DNA of 64,000 nt from Luteibacter pinisoli (GTDB lineage: Bacteria > Pseudomonadota > Gammaproteobacteria > Xanthomonadales > Rhodanobacteraceae). Location: the NCBI RefSeq assembly GCF_006385595.1, contig NZ_CP041046.1, forward strand, positions 3,844,001 through 3,908,000. Direction: 5' to 3'. Made by a program: the position numbers and the translations under genes. This document shows, piece by piece, positions 46,801 to 53,932 of the stretch (position 1 is the first letter of the stretch; each line of letters starts with the position of its first letter). The notes under the pieces were generated by a model. That model searched no databases and had not been told where the DNA came from. It saw only the letters and a program-made list of their open reading frames with translations.

Positions 46801-49800
46801 CCAGCAGCTTGCCGCCGTTGCTCAGTCCGCCCGAGGCAGTGACCCCCAGCGTGCCGCCCGCCTGCGCGACACCGGACAGGGTCGCATCGCCCTGCGAGGC
46901 CACCGTTACGTCATGTGCACCGGCCAGCAGGCCAGCACTATCAATGCTGCCCGCACGGACGTCGAGGTGACCGTTCGACTGGAGCTTGCTATTGGCGTCC
47001 TGGGTAAACGCGCCTTGCGCGATGGCGGTGAGCGCCTGCTCCGAGGCGATGCTGCCACGGTTATCCAGATCGCGCGCGGCATGCACATCGAGCGTGCCCG
47101 CTGTATAGACGCTACCCGAGTTGTGCAGATCGCGGCCCGCCTGCAGCGCAAGCGCGCCGTTGACCGACGTGTCGCCACCAAGGGTCAGGTCGCCCGCGGC
47201 GTTCAGTCCGGCCGATGAAGCACTGAAGGAGCCTGCCTGCGCCAGCACGCCCGCGGAGGTGGCGTCGATACGCCCCGCAGCCACGGTGGTCCCCGCCAGC
47301 GCGAGGTCACCTTGCGTCGTGGTGAGCGTCACATCGCCCGCGGTGGTGCCGAGCTGGCCGCCACTACGCAGACTACCCGCATGCACATCCAGCCCGTTGC
47401 CGCCGATCAGCGCGCCATCGCTCGACAGGGCGCCCGTGACCGACAGCGAGAGCTTGCCGGCCGCGTTAACTTCGCCAGCCGCGGCTTGGGTGAAACTCGC
47501 CGCATCGAGGCTCAGCACGTGGCCCGCGTAGAGCAGGCCCGCGTTGGCCACTTCCTGCGCAACGGTCAGCGTGAGATCGTGCCCCGCCTGCGTTCGGCCC
47601 GCCAGGTTCAGCGTATCTGCGCGAAGCGATACGTCGCGAGCCGCATCCAGCGTGCCCTGGGTGCTGAGGCTTGCCGCCTGTAGTGAGAGATCGGTGCCCG
47701 CATGCGTCGTGCCCGATTGCGCCAGCGACGTAGCGGCACGCAGGCTCAGCGCGCCATCCGCGTAGGCGTCGCCACCCAACAGCATCGCCTGGCCCGCTTC
47801 GAACACCGCGTTACCCGAGGTGTAGAAGGACCCGCCCAGTGTCATCGTGTTGGCGGACGCGACGTCGAGCGTCGCGCCGGTCAGCTTGCCGTCGAGCAGG
47901 AAGGCCTGCGCGGAGCGCGCCTGGAAGCCCGTGGCGGTGGAGGTCACGCCGCCAAGATGCAGGTCGCCCGTGGTCGTGCTGAGCGTGGCCGAGCCCTGCG
48001 TGCTGCCCAACGATCCCGTGGAATCGATGGAGCCCGCGTTGATCGACAGCGCGTTCGCGGCCACGATGCTGCCGGCGTTCTGCAGACCGTCATGCACATG
48101 CAAGATCGCTGAGTCACCTGCACTGACCGAACCGCCAACGCCAAGCGACAACGAACCGGCCTCCGCCGTGAGCGCCTGGCCGGCATAGAGCTGGCCCGCC
48201 CCTGAGACAGTCCCGCGTGTCGACAGGGCGAGGTTGCGTGTCGCGGACAGTGCACCGCCATTCGCAAGCGAGCCTGCGTTGACCGCCATGTCGCGGCCCG
48301 CGATCACGGCGGCGTTGTTCTCGAGCATTCCGCTCGCCGTGAGAGCCACGTCGCGGCCGCCCTGGACATTGCCGGCCAGGCGAATCGACTGGGCGTTCAG
48401 CGAAAGGTCGCGCGTGGCGTCGATCTGCTTGCTGCTGTCCAGCGTGGTCGCCGAGAGCGCAAGATCCGTCCCGGCGTGCAGCGTGCCGCTGTTGCTGACC
48501 GCGCCGTCCGCGCTCAGCGCCAGGCGGTTGTCCGCATACAGCGCGCCAGCGTTGCTAACGTTTCCACTGACGTGGACCTGCCCATCACCCCGCGCGTAGA
48601 AATCGCCCTGGTTATCGAGCGAGCCCACGTCGGCATCGATGCCGTTGGCGGTGAGCTGTCCCTGCTGGATAACCGCACCGCCCGCACGCAGGGTCAACGT
48701 TGCGCCGGCCACCGTCGTACCGTCCAGGTGCATGTCACGGGTGGTGGTCAGCGCGGCGCTGCCTTGCTGCGCACCGAGCTCACCCCGGTTGGTGAGACCT
48801 TGTGCGCTCACTGCGAGGCCCGAGTTACCGACCAGGCTGCCGTCATTCACGACATCGCCCGTTGTTGTCGTGGCCAGCATGGTCCCGGCATTCACGATCG
48901 CGCCCGCGCGGTTCATGATGCTCGCGGCCTGCAAGTCGAGACGACCACCAGAGACGGCGACCGCAGCATTGTCGATACTGCCGGTGGCACGCAGCGCACC
49001 ATCGCCCGTGCCGACGATGGTGCCGGTATTGCGCAGGCTTCCCGTGCGCAGATCGAACGACTGGCCCGCGTAGACGAGACCGGAGTTCGCCAGCGCGCCC
49101 GAAGCGTATACTGCGATGTTGTTGCCCGCGTTGAGGCGGCCGGACGCATCGATATCGCCCGCCACATTCACGGTTAGCGCACCACCGGCGATAAGGCCAC
49201 CGCGCACGGTAAGCGGGCCCTGCGCGGTGAGCGCGACGTTTCCGCTCTGTGTGCCGAAGTTGCCGCTGAGGGTGACCGGTCCGGCTGCATTCAGCGTGGC
49301 GTTGTTCAGCGCTACCGTCGTGCCACCCAGGCGCACTTCGCCTGCGCTGCTGAGCTCAAGGTCGCCCGCCTGTGCCGCGATGGCGCCACTGCTGACGACG
49401 CCGACACCTGCTTCGGTGCCAACGAGACGGATCTTTTCCGCATACATGCCACCCAGCGCCGCCACGTCGATCGCGACGGAAGGGTGCGCGGCGTCGGCGT
49501 TGTTGGCACGTACACCTGCATCGGCGTAGCTCGCATCGTTCGTGCCGGTGACGACGTTAAGGTCCTTGGCCCAGAGCTGGCCATTCACCTGCACGGCACG
49601 CGCGACGAGGTCGGTTCGATCGACCACCGAACCATCGAGGCCACCGCTGCCGATCGCGATGCTGCCCCCGGTGACATGGAAGGCATCCAGGCTACCGCTG
49701 CCACCAAACACCGGGGTGCCGGTGGTGAGCGTGAAGCGCTGGCTGTTGATGACACCGCAACCATCGCAGGTGATGCCATACGGATTGGCAATCACCACGG

Positions 49801-50233
49801 CTGCCGACTTGCCACCCACTTCGATGTAACCGCGCAGGTTGCTTGGCAACGCCGAGGTCACCTCGTTGAGGATCAGCGAGGCCTCGCCTCCCTTGAGGTT
49901 GTCATTGCCTGCGATGTAACCACCCAACTGCGTCCGCACGATCGAGGCGCTGTTGTTGAGGATCACGCCGCGCTGGTCGACATCGAAGCGCTGGTACTTG
50001 TTGTGCGACACGCCCTTCGCGTTCGGAGCGACGATGTCCACGACCGGGACGCCGTTCGCTGCCGAGTCCATCCCCGGGCGGTGCGCTCCCGCCGCGGCGT
50101 CGGGCACTTGCTGCGCCCACGACACCACCGGGGTGCCCACCAAGGCAAAAGCAATCGCCAGCGCCAGTGAGCGCAACGTCGCCAGAGCCATCGCGCCCCG
50201 CGGGCGCGCCATCGTTTCCTTGACCGTCATCAT
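37823..50233 (-). CDS. cdiA: CdiA-type filamentous haemagglutinin toxin, 4136 residues
   Basis: The N-terminus has a long signal (ending WAQQ near residue 42) and a two-partner-secretion domain (about 55-180) with the NPYGI motif. Next come a very long beta-helix of FHA repeats (NxGxLxAGxDLxL type), a mid-protein region with the AEESAASQPLPRSDYK linker, and a second haemagglutinin repeat block (LSAGHDLTLAG). A pretoxin region without VENN leads to a C-terminal toxin of about 110 residues. That toxin contains PDW and VEVKNY, spaced as in PD-(D/E)XK nucleases, and ends DIRGQNV...FKR. It should be exported by the CdiB beside it and deliver the nuclease to neighbouring cells. AGGA lies eight bases before the ATG. 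cdiB is 49 bases upstream on the same strand. Confidence 0.93.
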   Translation of the reverse strand: MMTVKETMARPRGAMALATLRSLALAIAFALVGTPVVSWAQQVPDAAAGAHRPGMDSAANGVPVVDIVAPNAKGVSHNKYQRFDVDQRGVILNNSASIVRTQLGGYIAGNDNLKGGEASLILNEVTSALPSNLRGYIEVGGKSAAVVIANPYGITCDGCGVINSQRFTLTTGTPVFGGSGSLDAFHVTGGSIAIGSGGLDGSVVDRTDLVARAVQVNGQLWAKDLNVVTGTNDASYADAGVRANNADAAHPSVAIDVAALGGMYAEKIRLVGTEAGVGVVSSGAIAAQAGDLELSSAGEVRLGGTTVALNNATLNAAGPVTLSGNFGTQSGNVALTAQGPLTVRGGLIAGGALTVNVAGDIDASGRLNAGNNIAVYASGALANSGLVYAGQSFDLRTGSLRNTGTIVGTGDGALRATGSIDNAAVAVSGGRLDLQAASIMNRAGAIVNAGTMLATTTTGDVVNDGSLVGNSGLAVSAQGLTNRGELGAQQGSAALTTTRDMHLDGTTVAGATLTLRAGGAVIQQGQLTANGIDADVGSLDNQGDFYARGDGQVHVSGNVSNAGALYADNRLALSADGAVSNSGTLHAGTDLALSATTLDSSKQIDATRDLSLNAQSIRLAGNVQGGRDVALTASGMLENNAAVIAGRDMAVNAGSLANGGALSATRNLALSTRGTVSGAGQLYAGQALTAEAGSLSLGVGGSVSAGDSAILHVHDGLQNAGSIVAANALSINAGSIDSTGSLGSTQGSATLSTTTGDLHLGGVTSTATGFQARSAQAFLLDGKLTGATLDVASANTMTLGGSFYTSGNAVFEAGQAMLLGGDAYADGALSLRAATSLAQSGTTHAGTDLSLQAASLSTQGTLDAARDVSLRADTLNLAGRTQAGHDLTLTVAQEVANAGLLYAGHVLSLDAASFTQAAAGEVNAAGKLSLSVTGALSSDGALIGGNGLDVHAGSLRSGGQLGTTAGDVTLTTTQGDLALAGTTVAAGRIDATSAGVLAQAGSFSASSAGLNAAGDLTLGGDTSVNGALALQAGRDLHNSGSVYTAGTLDVHAARDLDNRGSIASEQALTAIAQGAFTQDANSKLQSNGHLDVRAGSIDSAGLLAGAHDVTVASQGDATLSGVAQAGGTLGVTASGGLSNGGKLLASSGLSLDATRIGNTGEISTDGALSLHAAGTLDNQGNIYSGKALTLGGTDFTQGGSATLTGADDVGVDVSGAVTNAGKLVAAKTLDVKGASVASTGTLGTQQGDVHLLARQGDLVLGGTVASASSLDATASGALRQSGQLAATGLTLNAAGDLVTQGDVAARTAVLSSGAALKQMGTLSAESITLDGVAVSNDGRTLSSNDLTVHGSTVDIAGTLAAGLKDDGTLGTVGDLHVLADTALTAHGSLLTGHALDVQGNTLDLSYGTQRAGGDALLLARTGNIDHTGGDFAAGGALTAQASGALINRGVDGHDARLQANTLLLSAASIDNGRGKLLQTGTSALALRTAGTLDNTSGTIASNGSDLTLHGSRVVNNGGTVQLAGTGTLDVSADQDVDNRQGTIIGNGTTQVSAATTLANDGGLINAQGATTIVAGSLSNTANGAISGTSLGVTVTNGVNNAGGLLQATTGNVGVTAGSLANAGGTIQSVPGAVTLGVGGTLDNGSGIIAAGGLATLNSARLINAGTIAGGQLTVLATDTVANTGRLQSLGALDLRANNGLNNNGGAIEANGATTLNAASISNVGGRISNASTALTQVNATGGIDNRGGTLGGQGDVNLSGTSVSNTQGGTLVAAGNMTLGTGQFDNTSGNVYAGNTFNFVNAGASANNTNGKITAGRQLNLTLASLNNSGGTVQAGIDGVGGVGNVALDVHSISGQGSIIANNTLGMHLVGDYIQSAGSSIKANGGFSLAVDGQFINNGSIQAVNGLTISAANITNNTGALLNSANTQLNTGGTITNAGNIEGNTVGLHAGTVNNTGSIMGDNVTIQAATVINGADFGQATGNADYQSGTIAATNSVDIYTSYLLNRDAQIFSVGSINVAGAGRNGQGLFDTRAGQIDNISGSIQAQGSILLAANQINNVRRVLNTTSHTLTAEESAASQPLPRSDYKHTVNKVQEFETYTEYHTIDETVVNAASAQSQIVAGGNISLYGSVTNNTSTIAANGFLAVNQQGAGGGTGMVFGNENVANQSLAAGRTIQAVAVTHHIGCGWEPDLCQDNDFDTYSYRPDTDPSHYIHDNYTALGAVMSGAQGVSIGGVNVSNGGVAADGRSVGNTRLDPNAQAIGLSSVNKGNAQGAAGLPVGAQVDPATGHAPQVLGGAGQPLAGVTLPTGGIYSVRGGDSVSVDGPTVGGQITAASAGSRSAVGGVDAGALSASATGASARYAGMFGNAYLAALLGHAPSSNYLIETNARFADYSQFISSDFLLDKLGLDPARTMMRLGDGFYEQQLVTNQVTQLTGRTYLADYSSGLEEYQALMNNATQVAQAMNLSVGVALTADQVSALTQDMVWMVQQTVDGHEVLVPVVYLAKGGLGLTAQGAVIAGGDVNINATGTLSNDGTIRGENSTLLTAKDLLNSGRISSGGLTAINATGNITNLNGRIDGAGVSLVAGGDIRSENVGGLVGRGMDASSITATQGLQISAGNNLSLSGTKITAGGDALLSAGHDLTLAGQGVTAGGSLALAAGNNLSLESSLTTTHPYAWSNSLTGTQVQGITLSAGNGMSLMAGNDLSLSATTLRAGGNASLQAGNDLTVGAVQSGTRWKTETTSSSIDAGGSLLLQAGHDLGVQASTLKSGGDMGVLAGHDLSLTATTNGSATKVTHDVTTLDAGGSLAVAAGHDATLEGTQLKAAGTAAIQAGNDLTLTTVTDSQTSTANWKEGKKKITQTTTDETVRGVTLEAGKGVQIAAGHDVNLESATVNTTGDLTVAAGHDLNLTTADETHTVVTDTKKKKGGLLSSKTTTTHDEVSETYAIGTGLTGANVNLIAGNDLNATAAKVSSDGAIALSAGHDVNLMAGEDVYDEGHSRTVTRSGMTRGTLPADWNYQKQTKANADVSEDHVAIGTTLSGDSVTVSARHDINTEAAQIAGTHDVTLAAGNNLNIGTALSTHAEGHEQKVSTSGFIQDGLHVTIGNQKQKGTLDVTQVDATGSLVGSTDGRVTLAAGQDVHITGSDVISHAGTSIVGQNVTIDAGLGSVDTRQTQSVHSGGINVGLTGGAVATAQGIYGSAHAASQTDDDRLKALYAARAAYGVYDAVYGNDDQDSNGSNGLSVRIGLGASTVNSHTNSHDDTTGASHIRSDGDVSIAAGNGDLNVIGSAISGKDVALAATGDLNLISQRETHSQNSGSANASGELGFSIGSQTGFYVTASVGKGIAHGNGSTNANTSVNASETLTLLSGNDTNILGAQARGQTVVAAIGGDLNIASQQATNDYASQYWQVGGTFVYGYGSQVNIAAGKTTSNYKSVDEVSGIGAGSGGFNIYVGGNTDLKGGVIASSSETSKNVLNTGSISFSDIENKAEYHSASASVSAGGGNFSGSIGLPQSKDTASTTRAGVADGALIVRNQPDTDLSALDRKPDIDAGGLKPIDEKKLAQDQEAFQVATQLGFSITKDIVKSQRDEAYSRLQDASSDMQAATNDDERAAASAKRDAALSDLNHWTDGGSYKIAADVLVGTVSAYLGGGKAVAGAAGAAANDEFLTAISVGLQRNGIDADKAESSGLMTLAAIGLGYGVGTVVGSGSTGAATGDAAQTYGFYDYRDGKVQTLKWAHDSLTALTGGDDAVSAARQHIIDEAIKNGADPVALAAALTAPGVSEDLNGLAVVEATSYKMYGGTSFNDLSDSQKSAVLEAIGGTVTVGPIEHQGQGADVADSAASPTSQGSSADAISGNIREAAGSALTYVVVSGEKGVEKAVNWVGADNAEALGYAVALATSGPAKFGFGLILDKSGVTGQIQAVKQEYLVDPAANWIGAYGFNAQTPEQLNAVHPASNTVASVGVDSVLAMVGGAIKDSAKSIVQQSNGFSDKVGSAEESILNGVDRPTAKQSEVDVGKDLGEGARPQVSYKDGEEVKYGTPGSVRPDWCQGTTCSVEVKNYNLTTNEQGLISSITTQAKQRVDNLPEGMVQKVVIDIRGQNVDSDQVRRITKAIVEKSGGVIKAEDIQFKR

Positions 50234-50282
50234 GACCGTTCCTAAGTTTTGTCAGGTGCCCGCCTGGGCACCCCTGCCCGTT

Positions 50283-51974
50283 TCAGTACTGGTAGATCAG
50301 CTGGAAGCCCGTTGCCGGCTGCTCGGTGTCGAAACCGCGTGGCGCATGCAGGCGCCGGCCGATGAAGAGATCCCAGCTCAAACCGCTGTAGCTGCCACGC
50401 AGACCCAGCACCGCGCCCGTGAGCGAGCGATGGCCGGGCTGCGTCGATGGCCCCGCCACATGACCGAGATCCACACCGAGGTACGGTGCGACCACGCCAA
50501 GCGGCAATGTGAGGGTGTTGCGGAGGTACGCGCCGCGCTCGCCGGCAAGCGTCTGCTCGCCATCGAATCCACGCACCGAGTAACGGCCGCCGATGGTGAT
50601 CAGTTCGGCCGCCGGCAGGTGGTCGGTAGAGCGTTGAAGGCGCAGGCTGCTATCCCAGATGGCCTGGCGGCCGCCCAGCGAGAACGGCTGGCTCACCGAC
50701 AGGTCCAGCGTGGTCAGCCCGTAGCGGTTGGTCGGGAAGCCCACCTCGGGGTCATAGCCCATCCACTGGCTGCCAAACCATGGCGTACCCCGCTGGTAGC
50801 CCAGGCGCCCATCCACCTGTGCCTGGCCGAAGTAATGGCGATGGACCAGGGCGAGTTCGGCACTGGCGACACGCTGGCGCTGGATGCCGACTTCCACGCC
50901 CTGGATATAACTATGCGCATTGCGTGTGGCGACGCGCGCCTCGAGCGAGGTCTTGCTTGAGGTGCCACGGGTCAGCAACCGTTGCACGGTGAGGTCGCTT
51001 GAGGTCGAGGTTCCCGTCGAGCGGAACCGGCTGTTGAAGCCGTCGATCCACTGCCGATAGCGGTACGTGGAAAGCGATGCACTGAAGGTCCACCAACCCC
51101 AGGGGATGCTGTACGTGGCGTTCTTGCTGAAGGTGCTGCCGCCATCGCGGTTGGTGCCCAGCGCGTGGCCAGCGCCGATCGAGAACAGGTCGTTGAGGCC
51201 GAACGGGTTATCGAACGAGGCGTTGAGATTGCCTTGGTACTTGCCGGTGCCTTTGAGGCCGGAGTCGCCGGCGTCGACGACGACATGCCAGCGGCGCTGT
51301 TTGTGCACCGTCAGGACAACGTCGGATTCGCCGATTTCCTGGCCAGGCGCGATGTCCATGCTCACGTCCTGCGAGGGCACGCGTTTGAGCTGCTCCAGAC
51401 CCTGCTCGATGGCGTGCAGGTTGAGCAGGTCGCCCTCGCGGATGGGGAATGCTGAGCGCCAGTCGAGCTCCGGTGAGCCCGGCGCAAAACGGATATGGCG
51501 CAGCGTCCCCGGCACCAACAGCATGCGTAGGCGGCCCTGGGAGATATCCTGTGCCGGCACGCCTACACGCGTGGTAACGAAACCCCGCGCAATCATGAGG
51601 TTAGAGAGCCGCCGCTGAAGCGTCTCCAAGCCGTCCCGGCCTACGCACTGCCCCACAAAGCGATCGAGATAATGCTGCGCCCAGGCGAACTCCGCCACGC
51701 GCTCCCCATCGAGCTGCAGGCTCTGCAGCGGAAAGCACGGCGTTTCCTTGGGCAACGGCGCATCAACCCGCTCGACCTGACCCGACGGCGAGGATTGGAA
51801 CGGCGCCTGTTGGCGCTGCTCTTCCTTGTGCTCAAGCTGCTGTGCGCGACGCAACTGCTCTTGCTTCTCCAAAACGCTCTGCTGGGCCGCCACCGTGTGA
51901 CTGGCAGCGACCGCAAGCAGGGAAATCAGCCCGTATGTCGTTGAGCGCCAACGACCTTTCCCTGTAAACCTCAT
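50283..51974 (-). CDS. cdiB: CdiB / ShlB-family two-partner-secretion outer-membrane transporter
   Basis: The protein has 563 residues from the ATG at 51974 (AGGA six bases upstream), giving a signal peptide ending VAAQ. An ATG ten codons earlier would disturb the signal. Residues about 25-65 are a Gln/Glu-rich helix (plug), followed by POTRA domains (PLQSLQLDGERVAEFAWAQHYLDRFVGQCVG; GRLRMLLVPGTLRHIRF) and a 16-strand barrel ending in YQY. Barrel motifs such as GGRYSVRGFDGEQTLAGERG contain the VRGF tetrad of FhaC-type pores. It exports CdiA to the surface. It is the first gene of the cdiBAI core. Confidence 0.93.
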   Translation of the reverse strand: MRFTGKGRWRSTTYGLISLLAVAASHTVAAQQSVLEKQEQLRRAQQLEHKEEQRQQAPFQSSPSGQVERVDAPLPKETPCFPLQSLQLDGERVAEFAWAQHYLDRFVGQCVGRDGLETLQRRLSNLMIARGFVTTRVGVPAQDISQGRLRMLLVPGTLRHIRFAPGSPELDWRSAFPIREGDLLNLHAIEQGLEQLKRVPSQDVSMDIAPGQEIGESDVVLTVHKQRRWHVVVDAGDSGLKGTGKYQGNLNASFDNPFGLNDLFSIGAGHALGTNRDGGSTFSKNATYSIPWGWWTFSASLSTYRYRQWIDGFNSRFRSTGTSTSSDLTVQRLLTRGTSSKTSLEARVATRNAHSYIQGVEVGIQRQRVASAELALVHRHYFGQAQVDGRLGYQRGTPWFGSQWMGYDPEVGFPTNRYGLTTLDLSVSQPFSLGGRQAIWDSSLRLQRSTDHLPAAELITIGGRYSVRGFDGEQTLAGERGAYLRNTLTLPLGVVAPYLGVDLGHVAGPSTQPGHRSLTGAVLGLRGSYSGLSWDLFIGRRLHAPRGFDTEQPATGFQLIYQY

Positions 51975-52119
51975 GTTGTTCCTGCTCCATACCGTCCTGG
52001 TCATAGCGCGCGGGAAGCCCTCACGGGCGGCCGCGGCCGTTCTTCAATCGCATAGGATCGGCCGGATTCGTGAAAACTTTAGGGTGTCGTCTCACCACCC
52101 TGAGGCGATCGGGGCTAAG

Positions 52120-52371
52120 TCACTCCGCGCCATGCAACCCGATGTGGTCCGCCAAATGCTCGACGAACGACGACGTCCCGGGACCAAATGAAGATGCCTG
52201 TCTCGATATCTCCGAGCGTAGCTCTCGTTGAACCGACGGCTCGGCGGATTGAAGCGTCGCCGCCAGGTCCTCAAAGGCCTTCACGGCTGCATCAGGCTCA
52301 ATGACGTCATCGCCTGAGTATTCCAGGAATACGCATACATCAATTAATGCTCGGACCAGTTGCTCATTCAT
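52120..52371 (-). CDS. Small hypothetical protein upstream of cdiB
   Basis: The protein has 83 residues from the ATG at 52371. It is helical and acidic (LVRALIDVCVFLEYSGDDVIEPDAAVKAFEDLAATLQSAEPSVQ) with no signal peptide or membrane segment. It lies on the cdi strand 145 bases upstream of cdiB and 136 bases after the previous gene. Its size and placement fit an orphan immunity protein; no specific family was recognised. Confidence 0.6.
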   Translation of the reverse strand: MNEQLVRALIDVCVFLEYSGDDVIEPDAAVKAFEDLAATLQSAEPSVQRELRSEISRQASSFGPGTSSFVEHLADHIGLHGAE

Positions 52372-52507
52372 ATCCGAGCTTCCCAACTCTGTCGTGCGCT
52401 TGATTTACGCCGCTCAATGCACGCCACATCGGGCGTCCACCTGACCACGATTTAATGTAGGTATCCATCCTCAAGGTTCAAATATCCATTCAAGAAACTT
52501 CAAACCA

Positions 52508-53002
52508 TTATTGCCATGTCAACGTCAATTGCCTCTGCTTTTGCAGGCTTAATGCAATATCGTGAATCGCAAGTCCTATATCGAGATCCGAATCATCGAC
52601 GTAATGGAACGGCTGCTCGGTAAGCACCGGATCTCTGGGAATCTGATATGTGATTTCGGCGAATCGACCGTCACTGGCGAGGACAGAGAACGTGCACGCG
52701 GCATCGTCCCGTACGTAGCGGACTGGAGTCTCCTCGCCCTGTAGCGATGCGACGACGTCATCGAGCCTCACAAAGATCTGAGCCGCACTGACAAACACCG
52801 CAATAAAATGCGCCTCCCCGATGTCGAACATGCCATTCACCTTGGTCGCAATGTCAGACCTGAACTCATGAACGGCAAGGCCATCATGTGACTTGAGTCG
52901 GCGATATAGCTTCGCCTCGTTCCGCGATCGAACAACAACCGCCGTGGACGTCACAGAGCGCGCGAGGCCGGCGGCGACGCCAGTACCATCTTCATTGATC
53001 AT
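52508..53002 (-). CDS. Hypothetical protein in the pre-cdiB cluster
   Basis: The protein has 164 residues from the ATG at 53002, which overlaps the preceding gene by 11 bases and replaces a longer start at 53092. The sequence is beta-rich in the middle (AHFIAVFVSAAQIFVRLDDVVASLQG; RYVRDDAACTFSVLASDGRFAEITYQIP) and ends with a helix (IGLAIHDIALSLQKQ). No signal or membrane segment. It is third of four tightly arranged unknown genes. No family recognised. Confidence 0.65.
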   Translation of the reverse strand: MINEDGTGVAAGLARSVTSTAVVVRSRNEAKLYRRLKSHDGLAVHEFRSDIATKVNGMFDIGEAHFIAVFVSAAQIFVRLDDVVASLQGEETPVRYVRDDAACTFSVLASDGRFAEITYQIPRDPVLTEQPFHYVDDSDLDIGLAIHDIALSLQKQRQLTLTWQ

Positions 53003-53426
53003 GGTACGTGACCAGTAGAAGGGCCTGAAGACCGCGCAAGTCGATCGAACAGGCGACAGATCCCCAAGGAAGGTCGACACGCACCCCCTCACCCGGCTCT
53101 GGCTTTAGACGAAAGGCGCGAAAGGCCTCACGCATGTACTCGATATGATGCCGATTTCGGAGCTTCTCACTGTCGAGGCTCCAGTCGACGATGGTGTCTA
53201 GCTGCAACTGCACAAGTACCTGATCGAGTGTCCTTGCGAAGATGGCTCCCACACTCCACTTTCGCCCGTCGACCTCATGCAAGCCGAGCCGAGAAATTCG
53301 GCTTCCTGGAATGCCTACGGGATACGCGTCGCTACGGGAGTTCCTAGGGATATATTGGGCGGCCATCATTGGACGGAGAACTAGCCCATCCGGCAATTGG
53401 ATGTATCCATTGGCAGCATCAATCAT
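52992..53426 (-). CDS. Hypothetical protein in the pre-cdiB cluster
   Basis: The protein has 144 residues from the ATG at 53426, which overlaps the previous stop as ATGA. The first part is Pro/Arg-rich (GYIQLPDGLVLRPMMAAQYIPRN), then come a helical segment (TLDQVLVQLQLDTIVDWSLDSEKLRNRHHIEYMREAF) and a final beta hairpin (GSVACSIDLRGLQALLLVTY). No signal. The overlap implies coupled translation with its neighbours. No family recognised. An immunity role is conceivable from context only. Confidence 0.65.
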   Translation of the reverse strand: MIDAANGYIQLPDGLVLRPMMAAQYIPRNSRSDAYPVGIPGSRISRLGLHEVDGRKWSVGAIFARTLDQVLVQLQLDTIVDWSLDSEKLRNRHHIEYMREAFRAFRLKPEPGEGVRVDLPWGSVACSIDLRGLQALLLVTYHDQ

Positions 53427-53932
53427 GGATTCGCTCCCGGGACAAATCGCCACCTGGCACCCACCTGCTCCACCCTTACCCCAAACGAACCCAATCCATT
53501 GAGGCTTCGATCTCTTCGGCAGAAGTCCCCGAGATATCCAAACGACCTCGCTGTACCCATCTTGCCAACGCGGTCGATGACGTCCTCGAGGCGTACGCCG
53601 ATCCTGTCGGCGGCGAAGTTTACCAATGCCAGACGCCGGAAATTCTCCCGATAGTCATCAAAATCTTCGATGACGTGCATAACAACGGCGCCTTCAATCC
53701 ACCGCTCGCCGCCGTCATTCAAGGCTTCCTCAGCCATGAACCCAGAGATGGCGAGTAGCTTCTTCCGAAGGTCCGATGAAACGCTTTCGACGACCCGCAA
53801 GCGATCGGATGGGGAAGCCTTACCGAATAGAGAGGCGGCCTCAAGGCCCCTCTTCAACAACACAGCATCCTTTGGCCGAAAGCGCGTGCTCGTCTCACTG
53901 ATGAGAGCAAGAAGGTCATCCAACGGTGTCAC
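53423..53932 (-). CDS. Hypothetical protein, first gene of the pre-cdiB cluster
   Basis: The protein has 169 residues from a GTG that overlaps the stop of the serine hydrolase gene (GTGA), with GGGGGT just upstream. The sequence is mostly helical (LDDLLALISETSTRFRPKDAVLLKRGLEAASLFG; IGVRLEDVIDRVGKMGTARSFGYLGDFCRRD). The terminal-overlap arrangement suggests read-through from the hydrolase gene into this cluster. No family recognised. Confidence 0.65.
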   Translation of the reverse strand: MTPLDDLLALISETSTRFRPKDAVLLKRGLEAASLFGKASPSDRLRVVESVSSDLRKKLLAISGFMAEEALNDGGERWIEGAVVMHVIEDFDDYRENFRRLALVNFAADRIGVRLEDVIDRVGKMGTARSFGYLGDFCRRDRSLNGLGSFGVRVEQVGARWRFVPGANP

